DNA of 52,243 nt, from NCBI GenBank assembly GCA_040182905.1, contig JARQWU010000006.1, forward strand, positions 1 through 52,243. The letters are read 5' to 3'. A program made the translations under genes and the position numbers. Source of the stretch: Barthelona sp. PAP020. Lineage: Eukaryota; Metamonada: BaSk clade. Positions within the stretch are counted from its first letter, which is position 1; every line of letters starts with the position of its first letter. The notes below the pieces were generated by a model that had not been told where the DNA came from, ran no database searches, and was given only the letters and a program-made list of their open reading frames with translations. Shown here in pieces: positions 44,101 to 52,243 of the stretch.

Positions 44101-47100
44101 TTAATCATCACCAGAGTCACTTTCACTGTTATCATGGTCAATAAATTCAACCATGTTACCTCCATTTGATTCATTTATATCAACCAAATCCCAGCAGAAT
44201 TCATAAACATACTTGAATTCTTCTTCATTAATTTTAAGTCCATTATGAAGTAATTTTCTGATAAAATCGTTTTGAAACCAAGATAAACGCTTAAAATTTA
44301 AAATAATACCTGTTTCTTCAGTAGATTTTTCAATAAGATAATTTAAAAACTTCTCAACAATTGTTTTGTCTTTGGCGTTATTAAAATCAATCATATTGGC
44401 GTGTTCTTCAACAAAGGAGCTTTCTTCCAAGGATTTGAATTCTTTGATTGATACAAAAGTATCGTTATTTATGTTGGCATCATCATCCTCATCCTCATCA
44501 TTTTCATCACCTTTAACAAATTCAATAGCATATAAATTGCTATTTACACATATAAATTGATTCCATTCAAGTAGATCAAACGATCTGCATAAAATAAAGG
44601 TTTTGGAAATCATGTCGTAAATGTAAAAAAAACTCGACATAACTCCAAAAAGAGTCAAATACCTTTTTTCATTATCCAACCATTGAAGGTTCATTTCAGG
44701 AGTAGGAAGCATAATTGTTTCATTTGTAACTGTATTAAATATATAAGTATTCATTCCAGAAGCAACATACTCATTTTCGTTTATTGTTTCAGAAAAGAAA
44801 ATAATGTTTGCAACATTTTTTTGAAAAATGTATTCAATTTTTTGCTCAATTATGTTGAAAATTAATAAATTCACAAAATTTCGAATCAAAATTACTTTAG
44901 AACAATCTTCCGTAATTTTCCGATCTGTCCATTTTCCACTTTTAATATCCTCTTCAATTTCAATATCTGTCAAAATATCATCATATAACAATGAAGAAAC
45001 AATTGATTCTTGTTTCCAATCAACACAAAACATCTCATCTGATAACAAGAACCATATTTCGTTTTCGTCTTTATTTGGTAAAGTTTTAATCTCTTTCACA
45101 GTCTTGTAAGAAAAATCTTTAATTTTATCAAATTCAATTTGTTTGACTATCTTCCAACCATTTATATAATCAATAATGTGAAAAACTTGCTTATTATCAA
45201 AATAGCAACAGTAATTATCATTATTGATGAAATAAATCTTGCTTACGACATCATCATATTCATGAATTAAAGTATGAGGAGGTAATCTTTCATATTCTTT
45301 CCAAAGATTGAAATCTTCATCACAAAATCGAATAAAATATGAATTTTCCTTAATAATCAAATCAAAAAGGCTGCAAGAAATATTTGGCAAACTAATTTCA
45401 GTATCCATTGTACTATCATTGTCAAACACAAGCCTGGAACATTGTCCGGCATTTAATCTTTTCATAAGGTTTGAAAAGTTATCGAAAAAACTGGTCAATA
45501 CAAATTCCTCACTGAAACAGTAATCCATGATATGCACCATAATCATTGCCATGTTATAACTGGGACCAAAATCAATGCTTAAAGCATATTCAAATTGCTT
45601 TTGATCGAATATGTGGTCAAAAATTTTCTTACAATTAAAACAGTTAACATTGAACATTTTGACAAAGTCAGACACATTTACAAATTTATTTAATTTGTTA
45701 ACTTCAAAAATCTTATCAAAATTGAACCATAACCCAAAGAATTCTGATATCTCACACACTCTGATAGGCCCACACATTGAACTCAACAAAACAACCAAAC
45801 CATCTTTAGTTATAGAAATCTCGCTTAAAGTGTATGCAAGAGGTAACAAATGTAGTTGTAAATTTTGGGAAAAATCAATGAATATGGAATTTCCATGTGC
45901 CTCTAAAATTAAGAATTGATCTTTGTTGATAAAGATTCCATTGAGGTTCAGATATTGTTTGTCAATAACTTCACGAACTATACCGTCACTGAATAATTTG
46001 ACATGATTATCCACATATTCATACAAAAGCATCAAAAAATCAGTGTAAATAATAACAAACCGATTTTCAAAACACCAGATATCAATAATTGAAGTACCAT
46101 CATAACAATCATGCACAAACTCAACAGGAATATTGTTTAACGTTTCTTTATCGAATATTTTAAATGTTTCATCATTAAAAACTATTAGAAACTTATTGTT
46201 AAACATTTTAACGTGTTCAAACCAAAAGTCTAAGTTCTTCTCATGTTTTAAACCAAAACCGTCCAAAAAAAATGTTTTCACCTTTCCTTCCAGATCAAAA
46301 AAATGGCAATATTCATCATCCATAACTGCAAACATATTTTCAAGCCCAACATCTAAATCGGTTATTCTTTCAAGAGTGCTACAAAGGAAAATAGTGGCAT
46401 TATCATTATGACAAACAAGTAAATAATCTCCTTTCCCTGAACAGTGAATGGTTAAATCCACAAGATCATTGTCGTCAAAAGAATGTTTAAGCTTATTTAT
46501 CATTTTAAAGCTTTGCAAATCATAACTTTTGATGTTAAATTTATTAAAAGTATATAAAATTTTTGAATCCGGAGATACTGTGGCATGCAGAAGGGGTTCT
46601 TCACTGTTGTATAGCAACAGTGGATCAACATATGAATTATTTTGGCTTGCTGATTCATATTTGATTCCCAAAATTATATGTTCCATGGTAGCTTCTTTTT
46701 CAAATAAATATTTGGTTATTCCAACACAAGACATTCCATTTTCAAGTAAAAATTCCAGTTTATCAAATTCATCGTTGTTGATCAAGTATTTATATATCTT
46801 TGATGCATATATTGAGTTAATTGGAAACTTAACACAATCTTTATTGGTGATATCAATTTCATCAATTATAACAGACCAATGTTTATCTTCATAATCAAGA
46901 CTCCATATGGTTTCACATTCAGCTTTTACTTCACATTCACTTTTTAATTCCACGAGCTCCATTGATATGTCCAAAGAATCATCGTTTATTTTTTTTCCAA
47001 GAAAATCCATTATTTCGTCTATATTTTCATAAATTCCATCGGATTCATATTCATCCTCACTGTTGCTTCCATAAATACTGTTGCTGAAACTTTCGTCGCC

Positions 47101-47109
47101 AGAATCCAT
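44101..47109 (-). CDS. Large uncharacterised beta-propeller-like protein with C-terminal CWDL-DIN-NGGNM module
   Basis: The protein has 1002 residues from ATG 47109. The N-terminus is very acidic. Residues about 75-160 contain WSVIIDEIDITNKDCVKFPI and a helical LINNDEFDKLEFLLENGMS that resembles part of an ankyrin repeat. Residues 165-900 show many short beta-blades (LLHATVSPDSKILYTFNKFNI, YLLVCHNDNATIFLCSTLERI) that may form one or two propellers without WD signatures. The C-terminus (about 955-990) reads FCWDLVDINESNGGNM before an acidic tail. This matches CWDLIDINERNGGNM at the end of the ankyrin protein at 538-1650. The protein seems to belong to an expanded lineage-specific family. No membrane segment. 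Function unknown. Confidence 0.7.
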   Translation of the reverse strand: MDSGDESFSNSIYGSNSEDEYESDGIYENIDEIMDFLGKKINDDSLDISMELVELKSECEVKAECETIWSLDYEDKHWSVIIDEIDITNKDCVKFPINSIYASKIYKYLINNDEFDKLEFLLENGMSCVGITKYLFEKEATMEHIILGIKYESASQNNSYVDPLLLYNSEEPLLHATVSPDSKILYTFNKFNIKSYDLQSFKMINKLKHSFDDNDLVDLTIHCSGKGDYLLVCHNDNATIFLCSTLERITDLDVGLENMFAVMDDEYCHFFDLEGKVKTFFLDGFGLKHEKNLDFWFEHVKMFNNKFLIVFNDETFKIFDKETLNNIPVEFVHDCYDGTSIIDIWCFENRFVIIYTDFLMLLYEYVDNHVKLFSDGIVREVIDKQYLNLNGIFINKDQFLILEAHGNSIFIDFSQNLQLHLLPLAYTLSEISITKDGLVVLLSSMCGPIRVCEISEFFGLWFNFDKIFEVNKLNKFVNVSDFVKMFNVNCFNCKKIFDHIFDQKQFEYALSIDFGPSYNMAMIMVHIMDYCFSEEFVLTSFFDNFSNLMKRLNAGQCSRLVFDNDSTMDTEISLPNISCSLFDLIIKENSYFIRFCDEDFNLWKEYERLPPHTLIHEYDDVVSKIYFINNDNYCCYFDNKQVFHIIDYINGWKIVKQIEFDKIKDFSYKTVKEIKTLPNKDENEIWFLLSDEMFCVDWKQESIVSSLLYDDILTDIEIEEDIKSGKWTDRKITEDCSKVILIRNFVNLLIFNIIEQKIEYIFQKNVANIIFFSETINENEYVASGMNTYIFNTVTNETIMLPTPEMNLQWLDNEKRYLTLFGVMSSFFYIYDMISKTFILCRSFDLLEWNQFICVNSNLYAIEFVKGDENDEDEDDDANINNDTFVSIKEFKSLEESSFVEEHANMIDFNNAKDKTIVEKFLNYLIEKSTEETGIILNFKRLSWFQNDFIRKLLHNGLKINEEEFKYVYEFCWDLVDINESNGGNMVEFIDHDNSESDSGDD

Positions 47110-47366
47110 TTTTTTTCTGGAAAAAAAAAAAAGAATTTTTTAGACGAAATTGATTGTTTTTAAATTTTTGATAGATCTTTCGAAAAATAAAAATAATATT
47201 ACAAATTTGAATAGACTTTTTGAACCCAAAATTGAAATATATGAGAAGAAAAGAAAAGAAATTTTCTTATTTACATGATTGAAAATAATCAAATAATTTA
47301 CAATAAAGTTGACAAAAGTACAAAAAGTTAATTTCAAATCATATTAAAATGTTGCATAAATTGAAT

Positions 47367-49349
47367 TCAATTTGATGTTTCCAAATCCAGTAATTTTTGA
47401 TTCAACCATTTATTATTCTCCAGTAATTTTCTTTGATTTGCCATTAATAAACTCTTTTGAAGATTATATTCATTTCTAAATTGAATTAAGGATGATTTTA
47501 AGTTATTATACAAACCTTCAAAAACTTCAATCTTTTTACCTTGGTCCATTACTTCATTTTTATACATTTCGGATTGTTTCAAGACTGCTTTAAAATTATC
47601 ATGAAACCTATGAACTTGTTTTTGCAAATCAATTTTTGAATCTTTTTCAATTGACAAATTTTTTTGTAATTTTGAAATTTCCTCAAAAAGTTTTTTGTTT
47701 TTTTCTTCCAAACCATCTAAATACATCAATTCTTGAATCTTTTCTTGCTTCAATAATACTTTATTTTTTAAATTCATATTTTCTTCTCTTAAATCAATAT
47801 TATCTTGCTTCAATTCTCCATTTGTACAGCATATTGTTATTAATGAAGAACAACAATTCTTCAAATATATTATAATTTCAACAACATCATCAATAGTTTG
47901 AATTGATTGTACCATAGAAATAGATTCGATTGATTCTAATTTTTGTTTTAATTTACTTGTATTGAAAGAATATTCTAACTCAAATTTTTCCAAAAGTTTC
48001 AAAAAGTTTGAATCCAAAACATTCGTTAATTCTTTGAAATTTATGGTGACATCTTCTAATAAGTCTTGTTTTCCACTAATTTCTATTTCTAAATCATCAA
48101 TTCTATTATACATACTTTCAATTTCTTCTTTTGCAATTTCAAAGTCTTTTGTTAATTCATCTTTTTCCGCTTGTAATTCTTCAAAGCTTTTCATTCTAAT
48201 TTCATATTCTTTTAATTTTGGCACTAAAAGATCTAATTCTTCCATTTTTTTTTCTCTTTTCAGAAGTTCATGAGTTAAAAAAATATTTTGTTCCTTTATT
48301 TCATCAATCACCCTGATTTCATTCTGTAATATTTTGATATTTTGATTTTTTTGGTTCAATTCTTCATTTAATTGTTTTATTTCCATTTCTGATTGTTTGA
48401 AATCCCTGGTTATTGTTTCATATTTTTTATTTTCTTTTTCTAAAATTTCTACTTCTTCTTTCAATTCAATAATTGTCAATTTATAACTTTCGATATTTCG
48501 CTTGTTATCTTCTTCATTATTTTTCATCCTGTCTAATTCTTTCAATGTATTTGTTTGTTCATCAAGAACGCTTGTAATTTTGCTGGACAAAACATTATTT
48601 TTGTCATATAAAGCTTGATTTTGATTTGATAGCTCTGTAACACTATTTTCTAATTTTTCCAAATTTTGTTGAGTCCTCATGTGTAATTCTAATTCAGCAT
48701 TAATCCTTTGATTTTCTAAATTAATTCCATCGTAAGACAATAATAAACGTTGATTTTCGGAAGCCAAGTTTTCATTTCTTGCTTGTTCAGAAATTAAGGT
48801 ATTTTTTAATTTCTTTATTTCATTTTCTAAACGACAAATTTCAACATTTTCTCTGAAAGGTGAGTTCATCAATCTAGTTGAGTTTTCTTTCTTGTCTTCT
48901 GACAAGGGTGTACCTAAACTTTCACATTCTTTCAAATCAATATTAGAATTCATTGTTAAATCACCAGGATCATTTGAAGCAATAACATCTTGTCCAATTA
49001 AATTGTTTAAAATTCGAATTCTTTCATCAAGATCTTTTTGTTCTTCAATGATATGATATAAAATATCAGAATCAATCATTAATTTCAAACTTTGCAATTC
49101 TTCTGTAATATTTTCAATCGCATGTTGTAAGGATGGAACATGATTTTGAGCTAAAAAGGTATCATTTGATAATTGTTTTATTTCTTCTTCTAATTCTGCT
49201 ATTATTAAAGGATCAAATTGAGAAGAATTCACTTTTTCCAGTTCATTTTGTAATAATTTGGTTCTTTTTTGAGCTTCAAATAATTCTAAAGCTAATTCTG
49301 TTTGAATAGATCGTAATTGTGATAATTCAAGTGACGAATCAATTGACAT
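47367..49349 (-). CDS. Long coiled-coil protein
   Basis: The protein has 660 residues and is almost entirely heptad-patterned helix, rich in Glu, Lys, Leu, Asn and Gln (LENEIKKLKNTLISEQ, LKEEVEILEKENKKYE, LQKQVHRFHDNFKAVLKQ). One break near 430-500 has a more mixed sequence with a CCSSLITICC stretch. No motor, kinase or GRIP domain is visible. Such proteins act at basal bodies, flagellar rootlets or Golgi tethers; the ciliary gene content makes the first two plausible but nothing specific shows it. Confidence 0.75.
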   Translation of the reverse strand: MSIDSSLELSQLRSIQTELALELFEAQKRTKLLQNELEKVNSSQFDPLIIAELEEEIKQLSNDTFLAQNHVPSLQHAIENITEELQSLKLMIDSDILYHIIEEQKDLDERIRILNNLIGQDVIASNDPGDLTMNSNIDLKECESLGTPLSEDKKENSTRLMNSPFRENVEICRLENEIKKLKNTLISEQARNENLASENQRLLLSYDGINLENQRINAELELHMRTQQNLEKLENSVTELSNQNQALYDKNNVLSSKITSVLDEQTNTLKELDRMKNNEEDNKRNIESYKLTIIELKEEVEILEKENKKYETITRDFKQSEMEIKQLNEELNQKNQNIKILQNEIRVIDEIKEQNIFLTHELLKREKKMEELDLLVPKLKEYEIRMKSFEELQAEKDELTKDFEIAKEEIESMYNRIDDLEIEISGKQDLLEDVTINFKELTNVLDSNFLKLLEKFELEYSFNTSKLKQKLESIESISMVQSIQTIDDVVEIIIYLKNCCSSLITICCTNGELKQDNIDLREENMNLKNKVLLKQEKIQELMYLDGLEEKNKKLFEEISKLQKNLSIEKDSKIDLQKQVHRFHDNFKAVLKQSEMYKNEVMDQGKKIEVFEGLYNNLKSSLIQFRNEYNLQKSLLMANQRKLLENNKWLNQKLLDLETSN

Positions 49350-49657
49350 TCAAAATATCAATATAAAAAAGGTGAGTTTTTGTTACATTCATAAACTTTT
49401 GTAATACTTTGGTTGTTGATACACTCAAATGTGTTTTATTCAATTTGAAACTTCAATAATTATTGCAAAAAGAATTGCTGTTGTTCTTTGTCACTAAAAA
49501 TTCATTTTCCTATTTCTTCCGTTATTCATGCAAAATAAGGGCATTCATAAACTGTTCTTTTTAGATTTACAATTTTGGGAAATGAATAATTACTCATATT
49601 GATTCTCCAAACAGAATTCAAAAAAGTTCTGTTAAAAAAAAAAATATCAAAAAACAT
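49350..49657. other. Intergenic region, nothing recognised
   Basis: AT-rich. It holds the promoter of the coiled-coil gene and the SBDS 3' flank. No open frame or RNA recognised. Confidence 0.5.
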
Positions 49658-50428
49658 TTACCATTCAGAAATATGACTTATTTGAAGAATTTCAGGAACA
49701 ATTCTTCCATGACTCGCTGCCGACAATCTTTCAGAAATTTGTACAAATAAACCCGGTTCACAATCACACATTATAACACAAGTGTCATTTGAAACAAATG
49801 CCTCATTTAGGATTTCTGAATTTTCTTGTAAATACCTTCTAACATCATCAAATTGCTTGCCACAAAAGTTTTTTTTCAATTGAACTCTCAATCTCATTTT
49901 GGCTCTTTCTATTTTTATGCCCAAAGTTTCTTCATTTTCCTTTATAGTTTTAAATATTGCCAATGATTGTTGTTTGGTACTTTTTGAAGGATGTGGCTGA
50001 ATTCCCAATTGTTCAATCATGTTTTCAATCATGGATGTTGAATATGGACGACTAGTTTCTGGGTTAATGCATATATTACTCAAATAAGCCACAATTGAGT
50101 TCATTAAATTTGAATTCTGCACTTCTCGTTCTTTATTAGAGAATTGAATTTCTCCTTCCATCAAAATTTTCAACATGATTTCGTGCCTGTCTACTGTTTT
50201 GAAAGCTCTTCTCAAATCTTCATCCCGTGCCACTACACCCTTTTGAACATTTTGAAAAATCTCTTCTATTTGAATAACATCATCCAAATCTGTTGTTCTT
50301 CCTTCACGATAATTTTGAACAGTGTTTTTGTAACATGCAATTTCGAATCGTTTTCCTTTGCATTTTAATCGAACCACTGTCACATTTGTTAATTTAATAC
50401 GGTTTGATGGTAAGAAAATCGTGCCCAT
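49658..50428 (-). CDS. SBDS: SBDS ribosome maturation factor
   Basis: The protein has 256 residues from ATG 50428, chosen because it matches the family N-terminus (IKLTNVTVVRLKCKGKRFEIACYKNTV). Three domains are visible: an N-terminal FYSH fold (about 15-95, with LDDVIQIEEIFQNVQKGVVA), a helical middle (KEREVQNSNLMNSIVAYLSN, NPETSRPYSTSMIENMIEQL) and a ferredoxin-like C-terminus. The family is about 250 residues. SBDS works with the GTPase EFL1 to release eIF6 from new 60S subunits. It is complete and without introns. Confidence 0.96.
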   Translation of the reverse strand: MGTIFLPSNRIKLTNVTVVRLKCKGKRFEIACYKNTVQNYREGRTTDLDDVIQIEEIFQNVQKGVVARDEDLRRAFKTVDRHEIMLKILMEGEIQFSNKEREVQNSNLMNSIVAYLSNICINPETSRPYSTSMIENMIEQLGIQPHPSKSTKQQSLAIFKTIKENEETLGIKIERAKMRLRVQLKKNFCGKQFDDVRRYLQENSEILNEAFVSNDTCVIMCDCEPGLFVQISERLSAASHGRIVPEILQISHISEW

Positions 50429-50605
50429 TTCAAGAAAAAATACTCTTAATTGTTGCAATTACTAACTCGATTTTCGACTATCATTTCAATAAGCAATATA
50501 AATTTAAAAAGAGTTAAATTTGAACAAATTGTAAACTGTTTTTCAGGACCTTCAGTGATTCGTCATATATTTCTTTTGCAAAATTAATTTTTTGTCATTA
50601 AATAT

Positions 50606-51628
50606 ATGGCTGTTTTATTAAAAACTAATGTTGGTGATTTGATAATCAATTTGTTTGATGAACAAAGTCCAATTTTGTGCAGAAATTTTATTGGTCTATG
50701 CAAGTTAAAATATTTCAACAATCGATTATTTTTCAATTTATTATCAGATTTTACCATTCAGTTTGGCGCTAATGAAGCGAACAATGAAATATCACAATGT
50801 TTTTGGTCATTTTTTAATCGCCCAACTTTAGTAAAGACTGATTCTGTCAACATTTTTGGAGATTTTGGAAAGAAAGGATCAATTGCATTCACCAATAAAA
50901 ACAATTATGTTGGATCAACTTGTTGTATTTTGTTAAATGACATTAAAGATAAGGACATGAGTAATTTTTCAATTTTTGCAGAGATTACCAATTTGGAATT
51001 AGTAGACACACTCAACAGTATTCCATCTGAATATAATACAAACAAACCGTTATCTAATGTTAGAATTTGGGATTCTATCGTTTTGAATGATCCTTTTTTG
51101 GAAAGCAGAGATGAATATCATATTGAAGAAAATTTAATTGAAACTAAGATAAACAATAGCAATTTGACCAGTGTTGATATTGAGGCTGATTTGTTTTCTC
51201 ATCAAAAATTAAAATTGCGAAAAATTTCAGAAACTTTTTTGGATGATTTAGGATTTCAACACACAGTTTTGAAATCACCCGAAAATGTCATATTTATTGC
51301 GAATCTGAATCCTTTTACTCAAGAATTTGATCTTGAAATTATTTTTGAACAATTTGGTGAAATTGTTAATGTGTCCATTTTGAAGAACAGTGAAGGTTTT
51401 TCTCGATGTTTTGGATTCATTGAATTTGTTAACAAAAAGAGTGCCCAATTAGCTATTGAAAAAATGAATGATGTCATTATTGATGATCGAAGAATTTATG
51501 TTGCTGTTTCAAACAGTCAATCAAGATATCGTTTGGATGATGGAAGTATTATGAATTTCAATAAAAAATCCAGAAGTTGGGAACACTGGGATGCAGCTTT
51601 TACAAAAAAAAAACCACCAGTTTTGTAG
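50606..51628 (+). CDS. PPIL4: PPIL4-like cyclophilin-RRM protein
   Basis: The protein has 340 residues. A cyclophilin domain (1-165) begins MAVLLKTNVGDLIINLFDE, close to the PPIL4 start. The catalytic region reads FFNLLSDFTIQFGANE, where the isomerase Arg is replaced by Asn, as PPIL4 proteins generally lack it, so enzyme activity is doubtful. An RRM (about 230-310: VIFIANLNPFTQEFDLEIIF, FSRCFGFIEF) follows, then RRYRLDD-type sequence (SRYRLDDGSIMNF). Animal PPIL4 continues with a long basic tail that is absent here. The family is nuclear and linked to the spliceosome. Confidence 0.92.
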   Translation: MAVLLKTNVGDLIINLFDEQSPILCRNFIGLCKLKYFNNRLFFNLLSDFTIQFGANEANNEISQCFWSFFNRPTLVKTDSVNIFGDFGKKGSIAFTNKNNYVGSTCCILLNDIKDKDMSNFSIFAEITNLELVDTLNSIPSEYNTNKPLSNVRIWDSIVLNDPFLESRDEYHIEENLIETKINNSNLTSVDIEADLFSHQKLKLRKISETFLDDLGFQHTVLKSPENVIFIANLNPFTQEFDLEIIFEQFGEIVNVSILKNSEGFSRCFGFIEFVNKKSAQLAIEKMNDVIIDDRRIYVAVSNSQSRYRLDDGSIMNFNKKSRSWEHWDAAFTKKKPPVL

Positions 51629-52202
51629 AAACGAGTCAATGTTAAATTTTAGAAAAAAAATTATGGAAGTCTTTAGTTTATACATCTTTTTTTTTCTTTT
51701 TTCTTTCACTCCATATCAGTGAAATGCAGGCTATTTTCCTAAAATTATTGTCTTTTTTTAATTAGTGGATTTTGTTCTTTCTTTTAAAAACCTGGAGCAT
51801 AGAATTTGAATGTTCTTTAAAATTTTTCAAACTCTGAGTTATTCTTTTTTTATTGAAAAAAGATGTTTTGTCACACTGAAACATTGGTAAATTTGCCATC
51901 ACAATTCAATATACATATTTCAGCTCTGTCATAATGATCATCATGCTATCTATTCTAATAATCATCATTTTGATCGGTTTTCTCAATTTTAATGCTTTCA
52001 TGCTTTGTTATTTTGTGTTAGTTTTTGTAAATTTTGTGTGGTTTTCTAATTATTTATTTTCTTTGATTTCAGTTTTGGAAAAAATTTGATTGTTAAGGAA
52101 AAGTAAATTTTTCTAATTTTTTTCTGAGAAAATGAAATAGAAATAAAAAAGAGAAGTCATTTATGTGACAATGATCAAAAACAAACCGAAAGTGCAAGGA
52201 GC
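51629..52202. other. T-rich intergenic region, nothing recognised
   Basis: This is the 3' flank of PPIL4, about 570 bp, with many T runs. No frame of note, tRNA or repeat was recognised. Confidence 0.5.
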
Positions 52203-52243
52203 CTAAAATAAATCATCATCTACGTCAGGATTGAGATTCATGT
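52203..52243 (-). CDS. Possible last codons of a gene continuing beyond the window
   Basis: On the - strand the final bases read MNLNPDVDDDLF and then TAG at 52203-52205. This is an acidic C-terminus typical of a real protein end, with the rest outside the window. The stretch is too short to identify. Confidence 0.35.
   Translation of the reverse strand, partial: MNLNPDVDDDLF

Noticed and set aside
1-52243. Altered genetic code, as in ciliates or some diplomonads
   Set aside because: TAA, TAG and TGA each terminate conserved proteins at the expected length, and none occurs in frame within conserved domains.

Overview
This window is AT-rich nuclear DNA from a unicellular eukaryote with cilia or flagella. 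The evidence is a eukaryotic core gene set (AP-3 delta, EMC7, SBDS, NOT4, RBM28/Nop4, PPIL4, RTCB, prefoldin, OLA1) together with ciliary or basal-body genes (RIB43A, BBS5, a TBC1D31-like protein, a protein with a CEP164-type motif). TAA, TAG and TGA all end conserved genes, so the standard genetic code is used. Genes are dense, lie on both strands and mostly have no introns. I reconstructed four introns of 37-45 nt. All begin GTAT, carry a CTAAC/CTAAT branch site close to the 3' AG, and lie near the 5' end of their gene. That layout recalls the fused branch-site/3' splice motif of parabasalids and diplomonads, but I cannot assign a lineage from the sequence.

Region 1 (1-3.6 kb) is a repeat-rich accessory island. 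It holds a broken, degenerate protein kinase joined out of frame to an ankyrin-repeat gene, inverted copies of a ~320 bp dispersed element on either side, an ankyrin relic, and an intact tRNA-His(GTG). Region 2 (3.6-17.8 kb) carries a CEP164-motif protein, RIB43A, AP-3 delta, an XRCC4-like NHEJ factor, a prefoldin subunit, OLA1, a bacterial-style MFS transporter, a possible structured RNA, an uncharacterised possible beta-propeller protein and an alpha/beta hydrolase with an Asp nucleophile. Region 3 (17.8-31.5 kb) carries a TMEM62-like phosphoesterase, a sirtuin with a long unassigned C-terminal extension, a papain-family protease, a WD40-less TBC1D31-like protein, a type II membrane protein, an ankyrin protein and RBM28/Nop4.

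Region 4 (31.9-36.3 kb) carries EMC7 and two secreted/membrane proteins. The larger one is interrupted just before its transmembrane segment by tandem copies of the same ~320 bp element, which surround a 100-N assembly gap. Region 5 (36.5-52.2 kb) carries BBS5, NOT4, CDC14, a disordered protein, RTCB, a ~1000-residue protein whose C-terminus matches that of the kinase-linked ankyrin protein at the other end of the window, a long coiled-coil protein, SBDS, PPIL4 and the last codons of one more gene.

Genes sit 40-110 bp apart in several divergent and convergent pairs (for example 7179/7234 and 17761/17822), which implies short shared promoters. The most notable points are the element insertion that breaks a membrane-protein gene with an apparent ATT target duplication, the C-terminal module shared by two otherwise unlike proteins, the uniform mini-introns, the XRCC4-like factor, the sirtuin extension, and the run of hairpins at about 14.8 kb.
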